DNA from: Calothrix sp. HK-06
GTDB lineage: Bacteria > Cyanobacteriota > Cyanobacteriia > Cyanobacteriales > Nostocaceae
DNA: 64,000 nt
Reading direction: 5' to 3'
Assembly: GCF_001904745.1 (NCBI RefSeq)
Contig: NZ_MRCD01000012.1
Span: forward strand, 62,001 to 126,000
Both the position numbers and the translations under genes were made by a program. The notes beneath the pieces are model-generated. The model had not been told where the DNA came from, searched no databases, and saw only the letters and a list, made by a program, of their open reading frames with translations. This document shows positions 1-8,794 of this stretch, one piece after another; the stretch's first letter is position 1; every line of letters starts with the position of its first letter.

Positions 1-1
1 C

Positions 2-1630
2 CGTCCAGAAGCTCGCTTTCCTGATAAAGCTGAGTATCTAAGGGAGGCACCTATAACTCAAGCACAAATCGATGATTGTGTATCTAGAGTGGGAAGCTTT
101 GGTGGAGACAATCGTGCGGGGATTGAGCTGACCCTGCACCGTATCAGTGCCATCCGTAACCGTTCCGGCAAAATAATTGGTTTGACCTGTCGTGTTGGTC
201 GAGCAATTTTTGGAACGATTGGCATGATTCGCGATTTAGTGGAAACAGGTAAATCGATACTCATGCTAGGTCGCCCAGGTGTTGGTAAAACTACTGCGCT
301 GCGCGAGATTGCCCGCGTCTTGGCGGATGAGCTTAATAAGCGTGTGGTCATAATTGATACATCGAATGAAATTGCTGGAGATGGTGATGTGCCGCACCCA
401 GCAATTGGCAGAGCTCGTAGGATGCAAGTCGCCCATCCAAACGAGCAGCATCAAGTGATGATTGAGGCAGTGGAAAACCACATGCCAGAAGTTATCGTTA
501 TTGATGAAATTGGTACCGAGCTAGAAGCCGTAGCAGCGCGGACAATCGCGGAACGAGGCGTGCAGTTAGTTGGTACAGCGCATGGGAATCAAATTGAGAA
601 CTTGATTAAAAACCCCACTTTATCGGATTTAGTAGGTGGTATTCAAGCTGTGACGTTGGGAGACGACGAGGCACGACGAAGAGGCAGTCAAAAAACTGTT
701 TTGGAACGTAAAGCATTGCCTACGTTCGATATTGCAGTTGAAATGCACGAACGTAAGCGCTGGGTTGTTCACGAAAGTGTTGCTGATACAGTTGACACAT
801 TATTACGTGGGCGCCAACCAAGTCCGCAAACCCGAACCGTCGATGAAAATGGTAAACTTTCTATTACTCGCCAGTTAACAGCAATAAATGGTCGAGGTGG
901 AAACGTCACTACTCTCGATGAAAACTTTGCATCCCAACGGCAGCAAGGTAATAATTGGCGGTCATCGGGTAGAATGGCGCCGTTGCAGGCAGTACCCACC
1001 GAGCTAAACGGCTCCAATGCACCGAAAAGCGAATTTGACCGTTTGCTTTCACAAGAAGCAAGTTTTGATACCTCAGACTTAGAATTTGATGAAAACTCAC
1101 GAGTACCAGGACCCAATGGCGAAGACTTGCCGTTGCACATTTATCCATATGGTGTGAGTCGCCATCAACTCGAACAAGTCGTCAAAGTGTTAAACTTACC
1201 AGTTATCTTGACAAAAGACATAGACAGTGCAGATTCCATTTTGGCACTGCGGTCACACGTCAAAAACCATGCCAAATTAAGGCAATTGGCGAAGTCAAGA
1301 CACCTACCACTGCACATGATTAAATCGAGTACCATCCCGCAAATTACGCGCGGGTTGCGAAGAATGCTTAACATCGATGACCCAGAATTTTCTGACGAAA
1401 ACGAATTGCAGCTATTTCTTCACAACGGCACCGACGACGAAATGGATGCTTTGGAAGAAGCAAGACTTGCAGTCGAGCAAATAGTAATTCCCAAAGGGCA
1501 ACCAGTAGAATTATTACCCCGTTCCGCTCAAGTACGTAAAATGCAACACGAATTAGTCGAGCATTATCGATTAAAATCTAACAGTTTCGGTGAAGAACCA
1601 AATCGCAGGCTAAGAATTTACCCAGCATAA
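2..1630 (+). CDS. Ycf45-like AAA ATPase with C-terminal R3H domain (5' partial)
   Basis: The frame is open from base 2, so the true start lies upstream of the window. The visible part has a SpoIIIAA/Ycf45-like P-loop ATPase: Walker A GRPGVGKT near base 275 and Walker B VIVIDEIG near 490, followed by an AHGN motif. A low-complexity middle section follows. The C-terminus (about the last 90 residues) has the R3H single-stranded nucleic-acid binding pattern and ends RRLRIYP. This family is conserved in cyanobacteria and encoded in some plastids; its cellular role is not settled, and nucleic-acid binding is inferred from R3H. A 24-base hairpin lies 48 bases after the stop. Confidence 0.85.
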   Translation, partial: RPEARFPDKAEYLREAPITQAQIDDCVSRVGSFGGDNRAGIELTLHRISAIRNRSGKIIGLTCRVGRAIFGTIGMIRDLVETGKSILMLGRPGVGKTTALREIARVLADELNKRVVIIDTSNEIAGDGDVPHPAIGRARRMQVAHPNEQHQVMIEAVENHMPEVIVIDEIGTELEAVAARTIAERGVQLVGTAHGNQIENLIKNPTLSDLVGGIQAVTLGDDEARRRGSQKTVLERKALPTFDIAVEMHERKRWVVHESVADTVDTLLRGRQPSPQTRTVDENGKLSITRQLTAINGRGGNVTTLDENFASQRQQGNNWRSSGRMAPLQAVPTELNGSNAPKSEFDRLLSQEASFDTSDLEFDENSRVPGPNGEDLPLHIYPYGVSRHQLEQVVKVLNLPVILTKDIDSADSILALRSHVKNHAKLRQLAKSRHLPLHMIKSSTIPQITRGLRRMLNIDDPEFSDENELQLFLHNGTDDEMDALEEARLAVEQIVIPKGQPVELLPRSAQVRKMQHELVEHYRLKSNSFGEEPNRRLRIYPA

Positions 1631-1678
1631 AGCCCTGCAACAAAAAAATGAAACTGTAAGCTGGAACTGTAAAATTGT

Positions 1679-1702
1679 GGAACAGGCATCCCTGCCTGTT
1701 CC
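1679..1702. repeat. inverted repeat GGAACAGGCA-TCCC-TGCCTGTTCC
   Basis: Perfect 10-bp arms with a 4-base loop. It could act as a transcription stop for the upstream gene but lacks a U tract. Near-identical hairpins occur at 5606-5628 and 60025-60047, so it is a dispersed repeat rather than a gene-specific terminator. Confidence 0.75.
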
Positions 1703-1960
1703 ATATTTAGAAAAATTTTATAGCATCAAAATAAAACCAAACTTAAGAATTACAGTCATAAATCTGTGTCGTAAAAAGCACCCTGAATCCCCCTTTGACC
1801 TCTTCCAAATTAATGAAACATGTGTATCTGGAACAATATAATTGTGGGTTGGTTTGGAGAGAATGATAAGTTAATATTTGATATATAATTTAATAGTAAG
1901 CAAAGCTAGGCTATAAAAGTAAAACAAGTTAAATATAAAAAATGACAATTAGTACGTTTG
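1703..1960. other. AT-rich intergenic stretch
   Basis: Nothing coding was recognised between the hairpin and the HEPN gene. The AT-rich last 100 bases presumably contain the promoter of the HEPN/ATPase pair, but no box is clear enough to call. Confidence 0.4.
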
Positions 1961-2404
1961 ATGGATACATTTGATAAACGTTCTCAACTTGGTGCATCCC
2001 GTCGTCGATTTGAAGATGCCCAAATACTAAACAGCCAGAAGCGTTGGACAGGTTCCATTTATTTAGGAGGGTATGCAATTGAATGTTCTCTAAAATCCTT
2101 AATCTGCTATGAAGAACAAACAACTAATTTTAAGAATACAAGTGTTTTTCAAAAAGGGCTTCAAGCATCTAGCTTACATAATTTAGTAACCTTATTGGAA
2201 GCTTTGCCTGTAATACAACGTGCTATACAATTAGACCGTACTGGTAAATATAAAGAAGCATGGAATTTAGTAACCTTCATATGGCGCAACGACGAGTTAC
2301 GCTACTCTGATAAAGTTGGCGATGAAGAAACTAGCGATAAATTTATTAAAGCAGTACAACTATTACATAGATTTTTTCTAGATAAACAAGGTGAAATATC
2401 ATGA
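1961..2404 (+). CDS. HEPN domain protein, first gene of a coupled pair
   Basis: A 147-residue helical protein. The segment GGYAIECSLKSLI (residues 30-42) followed by LHNLVTLLE is the typical pattern of small HEPN proteins. A catalytic HEPN ribonuclease motif (R, 4-6 residues, H) is not evident, so it may be a non-enzymatic partner; this is inference. ATG 1961 was chosen over the adjacent TTG 1958. The stop overlaps the start of the next gene by 4 bases (ATGA), so the two are almost certainly translationally coupled. HEPN proteins commonly serve as effectors or partners in toxin-antitoxin and anti-phage modules, and the setting (IS fragment, recombinase, broken kinase) fits an accessory island. 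Confidence 0.75.
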   Translation: MDTFDKRSQLGASRRRFEDAQILNSQKRWTGSIYLGGYAIECSLKSLICYEEQTTNFKNTSVFQKGLQASSLHNLVTLLEALPVIQRAIQLDRTGKYKEAWNLVTFIWRNDELRYSDKVGDEETSDKFIKAVQLLHRFFLDKQGEIS

Positions 2405-5073
2405 TACAATTAAATACTTTAACACCTGAAGTTATCCAAGAGCATTTAAGTAAATATCTTATTATTGATGACCATCAAGTACAAGTAAGTGTTAAACGTA
2501 CATCGCTTGGATGGTTAAAAATTAGGATAATTACTACAAGCTTTGAAGGTAAAACATTAGTTGAACGTGAAGAAAAAATCGATACTTTACTTAATAATCT
2601 TCAACCAAATCTAAATCTTGGTCAATATCCAATTTCTGGATACGAACTGTTAACTCCAAACGAAGCTGCCACTGTACCTCCTCGGTATATACAATTACCT
2701 CTTTGGTCAGATATTTTAATGGCGCCTGAACCAGATACACGTGTGGAAGAGGATGAAGATATTCCAAAAAAACCTTTAATAGTTACCTTTTACTCGTTTA
2801 AAGGAGGTGTAGGTCGTTCTACAGCTTTAGGTTTAGTAGCAGGTATTTTGGCATCTAGAAATCGGCGAGTGGTCGTAATCGATTTTGATTTGGAGGCACC
2901 TGGGATTTCAGTTATGCTTAAAACTGATATTGAAAATAATAGTGGGCACCTTGAAGGTGTTTTAGATTATTTGTATCAACGAAGCTTAACACCTGAAGAA
3001 GATATTCCCAATATTGAGAATTGTGTAACACCAATAAATTTACAAAGTCGTGGTGAACTGTTTTTAGTTTCAGCAGGCAAATATAATGAGAATTATATTC
3101 ATCAGTTAGCTGACCTTGATATGCGCTCTTTCTACAAACGTGGAAAAAATCCTGTCGAGCAATTAATTGAAGATATAAAAACTCTATTAGATCCAGATGT
3201 AATATTAATTGATGCGCGTCCTGGATTTACAGATGTTGGAGCAATAGCACTTTTCGATTTAGCTGATACTGCTATAGTTTGTTTTTCACCCACAGAACAA
3301 AGTCTAGAAGGATTGCGCTGGGTTGTGCAAACTGTTCGCAAACAGCGAGAATATCAGGGTAAACCAGATGTGCGATTTTTAATAACACCTATACCACCAG
3401 TTGCTATTGAGCAGCAAAAAATTTGGAGAAATAAAGTTGAAAGCTGGATTGAAGATAATTGGGGTTTACCAAAAGGGATGACTGTTGGAGAACTTTATTA
3501 TGAAATCTTATATAATCCTAATATTGCAACTTTATCAAGCTTAGTTAATGGCATTCCTAAAAGCTTAATCGATGCTTATATTCCAATTACTGATAGTATT
3601 GATGCAAGTTTACCAGATAGCAAACCTAGTATCGCTATTAAAACAGCTAACGATAGTAAAATATTTTTAAATGAGTTACAATTTTATGCAGCAACTGCAC
3701 AAGAATTAGAGCCAAATGATATTCCAAATATATTTCAAAGAACAGAGGATTTTCCCAAGTTTTTAAGTAATCGAACATGGCTAATCCGTGGAGCAAAAGG
3801 AACGGGCAAAAGTCTTTTATTCAGACTATTTGTAGAACAGCCTAACGCAGCTAAGGAATTAGCGGCTTTAGATGTTAATTTGAATAATGTTAATTTTGTT
3901 CCAGGTCACGGTCAACCGAGAGTATCAGTAAGTATTTTAGAAAGTGGGGATTTAGATAGCTATGAACAGCAAGTTGGCGAGGATAACTGGCAGTTTTTTT
4001 GGTTAAATTACAGTATCTTACAAATATGTAGTTGCAAACCTGAAATCCGTTCGCTTTCTGGTCTGGAAGATAAATTAGTTGCATTAAGTAATTCAGAGCA
4101 ACCTCCTCATGCTGAAATTGTTTCATGGTTGGTTGAGCGCTCACGAACAGCCCAAGCACGACCACAAGCTGCTGACGAATTACGTGTAATTGATAGGTGG
4201 TTACAACAGAATAATCAAGTAGTGTGGCTGTTTTACGATGAGTTAGATGCTGGTTTTGGTTCTAGTAAAAAAGATTACGAACGTCGTAAACGTGCGTTAG
4301 AAGCTTTACTCGCATGGTGGTTAGAAAGCGGAACAAGTTTAAGGCAAATAGTCCCTAAAATATTTCTACGCGAAGATATTTGGAATCAGCTTAACTTTAC
4401 AAATACAGGGCATTATAGCGGACGCTCACTTCAGTTACGTTGGGAAGAACCTGACCTCTGGCGCCTAGTACTTCGCCAAGCTTTAAAAAGTTCTGAATCT
4501 TTGACAACAGTGTTAGAGCAAAAGTTAGGGGTTACTGTTGACAGGTTAAATTTAATAGGACTTGAACAATTACGGCAAAGCCTTTATCCTTTGTGGGGTG
4601 AAAGGATGGGACGTACTAAAAAAGCTTATACATACAATTGGGTTCGTAATCGTATTGCTGATAGTCAAGATAATTGTTTTCCACGCAGTTTAATATTACT
4701 TCTACAAAAAGCAGTTGAACTTGAGAAAGCTTTTCAAACTGAGTATAGTGCTGAGATAACTTTGCGTCCGAAAGCTTTAATTGATGCTTTCCCCTTCGTT
4801 TCACAGCAGCGTGTTGCAGAAGTTCGCAATGAATACCCTGAGTTAGAACAACTTCTTGCAAGACTCCAAGGTGAACGTTCTCCTATTGACGAGAACCATT
4901 TAGCTCAAATATGGAATTTAGGAGATGGGGAGTTAGCTTTTCGCATTAAAGATATGATAGAATCCGGTATTTTTACAGAACGTTCTCGACCTAAAGACCC
5001 TCCTCCTCGCGTATACGGTATTGCTGAATTATACTTATATGGACTAGATATGGTTCGCAAAGGGCAGCGGTAG
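2401..5073 (+). CDS. large double P-loop protein: ParA/MinD-like KGGVGR ATPase plus C-terminal NTPase
   Basis: 890 residues. Residues 1-100 form an uncharacterised N-terminal region. Around residue 134 is a ParA/MinD-type deviant Walker A with Arg for the second Lys (KGGVGRS), followed by VVVIDFDLEAPG and, later, LIDARPG. A second P-loop, GAKGTGKS, lies near residue 464, with a Walker B-like segment LFYDELD near 610. The rest is helical with no recognised enzyme domain. KGGVGR-variant ATPases are often found with small effectors in candidate conflict modules; a role as NTP-dependent sensor or switch controlling the HEPN partner is inferred from the 4-base overlap. No transmembrane segment is evident. 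It is unlikely to be a plasmid-partition ParA because no ParB-like gene or centromere-like repeat is nearby. Confidence 0.7.
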   Translation: MIQLNTLTPEVIQEHLSKYLIIDDHQVQVSVKRTSLGWLKIRIITTSFEGKTLVEREEKIDTLLNNLQPNLNLGQYPISGYELLTPNEAATVPPRYIQLPLWSDILMAPEPDTRVEEDEDIPKKPLIVTFYSFKGGVGRSTALGLVAGILASRNRRVVVIDFDLEAPGISVMLKTDIENNSGHLEGVLDYLYQRSLTPEEDIPNIENCVTPINLQSRGELFLVSAGKYNENYIHQLADLDMRSFYKRGKNPVEQLIEDIKTLLDPDVILIDARPGFTDVGAIALFDLADTAIVCFSPTEQSLEGLRWVVQTVRKQREYQGKPDVRFLITPIPPVAIEQQKIWRNKVESWIEDNWGLPKGMTVGELYYEILYNPNIATLSSLVNGIPKSLIDAYIPITDSIDASLPDSKPSIAIKTANDSKIFLNELQFYAATAQELEPNDIPNIFQRTEDFPKFLSNRTWLIRGAKGTGKSLLFRLFVEQPNAAKELAALDVNLNNVNFVPGHGQPRVSVSILESGDLDSYEQQVGEDNWQFFWLNYSILQICSCKPEIRSLSGLEDKLVALSNSEQPPHAEIVSWLVERSRTAQARPQAADELRVIDRWLQQNNQVVWLFYDELDAGFGSSKKDYERRKRALEALLAWWLESGTSLRQIVPKIFLREDIWNQLNFTNTGHYSGRSLQLRWEEPDLWRLVLRQALKSSESLTTVLEQKLGVTVDRLNLIGLEQLRQSLYPLWGERMGRTKKAYTYNWVRNRIADSQDNCFPRSLILLLQKAVELEKAFQTEYSAEITLRPKALIDAFPFVSQQRVAEVRNEYPELEQLLARLQGERSPIDENHLAQIWNLGDGELAFRIKDMIESGIFTERSRPKDPPPRVYGIAELYLYGLDMVRKGQR

Positions 5074-5098
5074 TAAGAATAAAATAGTATGTACTTAT

Positions 5099-5305
5099 TT
5101 AGCAAATAGGAATTTCGATTATAAATTCGGCGCCTTTTCCTAAACTTAAGTGACAGTAAAGTTTACCCTGATGCTTTTGGGTAATAATTTGGTAACTTAT
5201 TGATAAACCTAAGCCTGTACCTTTACCAACTTCTTTAGTTGTGAAAACGGGTCAAATAATTTATTGAGCCATGTTTCACGTATACCAATTCCATTGTCAA
5301 TTGGG
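5099..5305 (-). pseudogene. C-terminal histidine kinase remnant (HATPase)
   Basis: Read on the minus strand, the segment gives IDNGIGIRETW, then LFDPF, then a frame change to [19 protein letters not shown] and an end at EFIIEIPIC before TAA at 5099-5101. These are the N, F and G2 boxes of a sensor kinase ATPase domain. The reading frame is broken in the F-box region, and the rest of the kinase is missing beyond about 5305, where an IS5-type transposase fragment begins. Confidence 0.7.
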
Positions 5306-5483
5306 AAAGTCCCCTGGTAACGCACGCCATCGACACCCTTACACAGAACATCAAAAATGGCACCATCGAACCTCCCAAACATCTACTTCTCTCGGACGAC
5401 CACCAAGTTTTGTTGCTGGAATAAAAGGTTCAATCAGTACACAAAAGCTCTTGGGTGAGGTTGGTGGAGTATGATTTACTCAT
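5305..5483 (-). mobile_element. IS5-family transposase N-terminal fragment
   Basis: The minus strand from ATG at 5481-5483 reads MSKSYSTNLTQELL, then an in-frame stop, then LIEPFIP, KLGGRPREVDVWEV and YQGTFPNW across frame changes. This is the N-terminus of the IS5-type (DUF4096) transposases common in Nostocales. Only about 60 codons remain and the catalytic part is gone. It abuts the kinase remnant directly, so insertion of the IS followed by deletion may have destroyed the kinase. Terminal repeats were not identified. Confidence 0.65.
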
Positions 5484-5605
5484 AGTCACGAGAGTGGTGC
5501 TGTTGTCTTTACTTACTAACAGCTTACACCCTAAGAATTTTTTTTACGAGGGTTGCTGACTTTCTCAAACATCCTCTAATGCATCGATGGCGCCCCGCTT
5601 GTTTA

Positions 5606-5628
5606 GAACGGGCAAGGATGCCCATTCC
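5606..5628. repeat. inverted repeat of the 1679-1702 family
   Basis: Arms GAACGGGCA and TGCCCATTC around AGGA, with one mismatch between arms. It lies just after the 3' end of the recombinase gene (minus strand) and may help terminate it. Confidence 0.6.
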
Positions 5629-5638
5629 ACAAGACTTA

Positions 5639-6937
5639 CTAAAAAATAAAGATAATTTGTAGTTCCCAGGAGTTGTCTTGACGCACGAGTTGAATTTCTC
5701 TAATGAATTCACGCAGGTAAAATCGTCGCTCAGGTTCGGAGAGGTCGAGCCAAAATTGAGGAATTGATACTGCTTGCGCTACTGAACGTAAATTAACGGG
5801 GGGAAGGGTTGCTAGTTTCGCTTCCATTGCTGAAATTTCAGTGCGAAGCTTATAAGTTCTAAGTTTGGCTGTTTCTTCGTCTAGAACACCTGTTTCAATC
5901 AATTCTGGAATTTTTTCTAAGATGGCATTTGCGTGCGCAATTTCTTGTCCTAAGTGACTTTTTACTGTATCTAGTTGAGGAAAATTTACTCCCTCTACTG
6001 CTTTTGGTAAGTCTTGACATACAGCAGAAATCGTTTTCCTTAAAACTTCTTGATAAGTTATTGATGGGCATTTGGGTTTTTTGGGACAGTTGATGGGACG
6101 TAAATATAGATATTCTTTTGTTTGTTTGCGTATAGTGACGCGCGTAATAGTCATGTGTGATTTACATTCACTGCAAGTTACTAAACCCGCTAAAGAACGG
6201 GGTGCGCTAGCGGAACGTGTACTTAAACGACTGTTACGACGTAGTAATCTATCTACTTGTGCTGCTTCTTCTTTGGTAATTATGGGTACATGTGTATCTG
6301 AAATTATTTCGCCATTTTGGTATGCGGTGTTGCCCCTATATACCTGATTTGTTAACCAACGCTTTCCTGTGGTGACAGAAATTTTTTTGTTGTACTTTTT
6401 CGCGATGTACCGTACAGCATTTCGTAAGGAACCATAAAGCAAGAAGTTCTCGAAAAAGTCTTTGACAACAAGTGCTGTGGTACGGTCAACTATGTATTTA
6501 CCTTTACCCCTACGATAACCGTAAGGAACTTTACCAGGAGGAGGCGCCACATCAAGACGGTTGCGAGCATGACCTTGGCGAATGCGACGACTACGATGTT
6601 GATATTGAATTTGTTGTATTAAATTAATTAGTTCTATGTGTTGATTAAGTGTATTTTCTGAAGAATTATAGCTTTGCTCAACTGCAACTAGAATAATTCC
6701 TAAAGCTTTTAATTCTGTAATACGTGCGCTGACTTGCTCCAAATTATCACCCAATTCTTCCAAAGTACGAATTAACAGATATTTTGGAGGGTTGTCTCGA
6801 CAGTCTGTTAGTAAATTTTCGAGTCCAGAGCGTTTTCCTAAATCCTCATAAACTCGGTCAACCTCCCACCCCCAACTATTGGGTTCGGGAGCAACATCTA
6901 AAAGTGGGTCGGTGTAAGAATAAGCAAAAACCGTCAT
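5639..6937 (-). CDS. serine-recombinase family protein with degenerate catalytic domain
   Basis: 432 residues. The N-terminal domain (1-110) has the resolvase-like fold pattern (LLTDCRDNPPKYLLIRTLEELGDN) but begins FAYSYTDPLLD, where active enzymes have an Arg-x-Ser motif; no catalytic serine is evident there. Residues 120-270 form the Recombinase domain (PPPGKVPYGYRRGKGKY, RWLTNQVYRGN), followed by a Cys4 zinc ribbon (CSECKSHM and CPKKPKCPS) and a C-terminal helical coiled region. The same layout occurs in the large serine recombinases of cyanobacterial excision elements. The degenerate start suggests a DNA-binding or diverged role, or an enzyme using another nucleophile; this is inference. 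It lies next to IS debris and could once have mobilised the island. Confidence 0.75.
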   Translation of the reverse strand: MTVFAYSYTDPLLDVAPEPNSWGWEVDRVYEDLGKRSGLENLLTDCRDNPPKYLLIRTLEELGDNLEQVSARITELKALGIILVAVEQSYNSSENTLNQHIELINLIQQIQYQHRSRRIRQGHARNRLDVAPPPGKVPYGYRRGKGKYIVDRTTALVVKDFFENFLLYGSLRNAVRYIAKKYNKKISVTTGKRWLTNQVYRGNTAYQNGEIISDTHVPIITKEEAAQVDRLLRRNSRLSTRSASAPRSLAGLVTCSECKSHMTITRVTIRKQTKEYLYLRPINCPKKPKCPSITYQEVLRKTISAVCQDLPKAVEGVNFPQLDTVKSHLGQEIAHANAILEKIPELIETGVLDEETAKLRTYKLRTEISAMEAKLATLPPVNLRSVAQAVSIPQFWLDLSEPERRFYLREFIREIQLVRQDNSWELQIIFIF

Positions 6938-6961
6938 AGTGTAGTTACGGTAATGACTATA

Positions 6962-7318
6962 TTATGCTTGACCTAACTCAATTACATTCCCATCTGGGTC
7001 TTGAGTAAAAATTGCTGGGCGCCCTGACGCACTTAGCTGTATTGGGAAGTTATAATTTAATAGCCGCTGTTTAGCGGCATCTAAGTCGGAAACTGAAAAA
7101 GCTATATGGGGGTTGCGTCCCCATTTTTCGTGTTTAGGCTTATTTACGGCTTCTGGCGCCACAATTAAATGAAGCTGGTAATCTCCAACTTGATACCACG
7201 TACCCGGAAACTTCATTACTCGGTCAATTTTTAACATTTTTAATACTTCACCGTAGAAATGCTCGGCTTTTTCTAAGTCAGTGACGAGTATTGCTGTGTG
7301 TAATGGTGTTAGTTGCAT
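6962..7318 (-). CDS. VOC (glyoxalase/dioxygenase superfamily) protein
   Basis: 118 residues, a full single VOC unit of two beta-alpha-beta-beta-beta modules. Candidate metal ligands sit at the usual places: His in PLHTAILVTD (residue 7), His in NPHIAFSV (near 91) and Glu in GNVIELGQ near the C-terminus. The substrate cannot be told from sequence; relatives include glyoxalase I-like enzymes, dioxygenases and drug-binding proteins. It lies 24 bases downstream of the recombinase start on the same strand but looks like an independent core gene. Confidence 0.8.
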   Translation of the reverse strand: MQLTPLHTAILVTDLEKAEHFYGEVLKMLKIDRVMKFPGTWYQVGDYQLHLIVAPEAVNKPKHEKWGRNPHIAFSVSDLDAAKQRLLNYNFPIQLSASGRPAIFTQDPDGNVIELGQA

Positions 7319-7458
7319 GATTAAATTTTGCTATATGTCAAAAAATAAGATTGCTTATGCCTTATTTATGCCATTAGACAGAGAAATTATTGACAATATT
7401 CTATTAACTTTTGTAAACACACATAATTTTTCTATAAAAAGCAATGAAGGGAATTGGA

Positions 7459-8103
7459 ATGTTAAAAAAGACGTTTTTAAGCACATTATTACTAGGTGGT
7501 GTCGTTGCTTTATCAGGTTGCGGACAACCAACATCTGATAATACAACAACTCCTTCGGCTGCGGAAACGGCAAATCCAAATACCTCACCTGTTGCAGAAA
7601 TTCCTACTGTTACTGCTACACCTACTGTAACTGTAACTGAAACAGCTTCACCAACTCCTACAACAGGCGCCACAACAGGAAGTGAAAATTTAGGACAATT
7701 AGCACAAGCTGCATCAAGCCAAGGACAGTTTACAATTTTAACAAAGGCAGTTAAAGCGGCTGGTTTAGAGCAAAATTTGAGCGGGCAAGGACCTTACACT
7801 GTATTTGCACCTACCGATGCAGCTTTTAATGCTTTACCAACAGGCACTGTGGATAACTTGTTAAAGCCAGCTAACAAACAAAAATTAGTTAAGCTTCTTG
7901 GTTATCATGTTGTACCCGGAAGAGTTACATCAAGGCAATTAAAATCTGGAAACGTTAATACTGTAGAAGGTCAATCGCTGAAAGTATCTGTTAATACAGG
8001 TGTTACTGTTAATGGCGCCAAAGTTGTGCAAGCTGATATTCCTGCAAGTAACGGTATTGTTCACGTAGTTGATAAGGTACTTTTGCCACCTAACTTTAAG
8101 TAA
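7459..8103 (+). CDS. fasciclin (FAS1) domain lipoprotein
   Basis: ATG 7459 is preferred over ATG 7444 because GAAGG sits just upstream and the protein then begins MLKKTFLSTLLLGG with lipobox LSGC, giving a lipid-anchored Cys at about residue 21. A Thr/Pro/Ala-rich linker (residues 25-70) is followed by one FAS1 domain (75-214) with the H1 signature YTVFAPTDAAFNALP and the H2 region NGIVHVVDKVLLPP. It is expected in the periplasm or on the cell surface, with an adhesion or matrix role known for the family. Single-gene unit. Confidence 0.9.
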   Translation: MLKKTFLSTLLLGGVVALSGCGQPTSDNTTTPSAAETANPNTSPVAEIPTVTATPTVTVTETASPTPTTGATTGSENLGQLAQAASSQGQFTILTKAVKAAGLEQNLSGQGPYTVFAPTDAAFNALPTGTVDNLLKPANKQKLVKLLGYHVVPGRVTSRQLKSGNVNTVEGQSLKVSVNTGVTVNGAKVVQADIPASNGIVHVVDKVLLPPNFK

Positions 8104-8118
8104 TTGCAACAAATTTAA

Positions 8119-8763
8119 CTACAGCATTTCAGAAAGTTGTTGCATGTTATTAAAGACAATTTTGGCGCCATTTTCAGCAAGAGTGGCGCCATCGCTATAT
8201 TGAGCGTAGCCAAACACTGTCATTCCTGCTGCACATGCTGCTTGTACACCTGTTGCAGAGTCTTCAATTACAAGACAATTTTCTGGATTTGTATTCATTT
8301 GCTGGGCTGCATAAAGATACAAATCAGGAAAAGGTTTGGGACGTTCGACATCATAGCAACTATATAACTTTCCTTGGAAGTGATGCAAAAGTTCGGTTAA
8401 TGTTAAAACCATTTGAATATGGCGATGACTACTATTTGATGCCACACATTTTGGTAATGTTATTTGCTTCAAGACTTCGGTAATTCTTGGAACTGGCTGT
8501 AGTTCTTTCTGCAATGCGGCAATTTCTCGTTCATTAGAAAGTTCAACAAAGTTTTTTGAAAGTGGTCTACCATAGGATTCTTTTATTATTTCTAGACAGG
8601 TGGCAAGGGACTTTCCAACAAATTGCTGCATTACCTCTTCATAGGTAATCTTAAACCCTGCCTCGTTTAGTACTTCAGCAAAAATACGATTCACGATTGG
8701 TTCGCTATTGACTAACACTCCATCGCAATCAAAAATAATCAGATCAAAGCGGTTTAAGTTCAT
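8119..8763 (-). CDS. HAD superfamily phosphatase / beta-phosphoglucomutase-like
   Basis: 214 residues. Motif I is FDCDGVLVNSEP (nucleophile Asp near residue 11), motif II CVASNSS, motif III Lys in ERPKPFPD, and motif IV VIEDSATGVQAA. The helical cap between residues 20 and 85 is of the beta-phosphoglucomutase type. Family members hydrolyse or isomerise small sugar phosphates; the substrate here is unknown. Convergent with the FAS1 gene, 15 bases between the ends. Confidence 0.85.
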   Translation of the reverse strand: MNLNRFDLIIFDCDGVLVNSEPIVNRIFAEVLNEAGFKITYEEVMQQFVGKSLATCLEIIKESYGRPLSKNFVELSNEREIAALQKELQPVPRITEVLKQITLPKCVASNSSHRHIQMVLTLTELLHHFQGKLYSCYDVERPKPFPDLYLYAAQQMNTNPENCLVIEDSATGVQAACAAGMTVFGYAQYSDGATLAENGAKIVFNNMQQLSEML

Positions 8764-8794
8764 ACTGTTGCGTTAAATCCCGTATTTTACCAAA

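Noticed and set aside
5271..5474. 67-codon plus-strand frame
   Set aside because: It is antisense to the histidine kinase and IS5 transposase remnants, which explain the sequence better.
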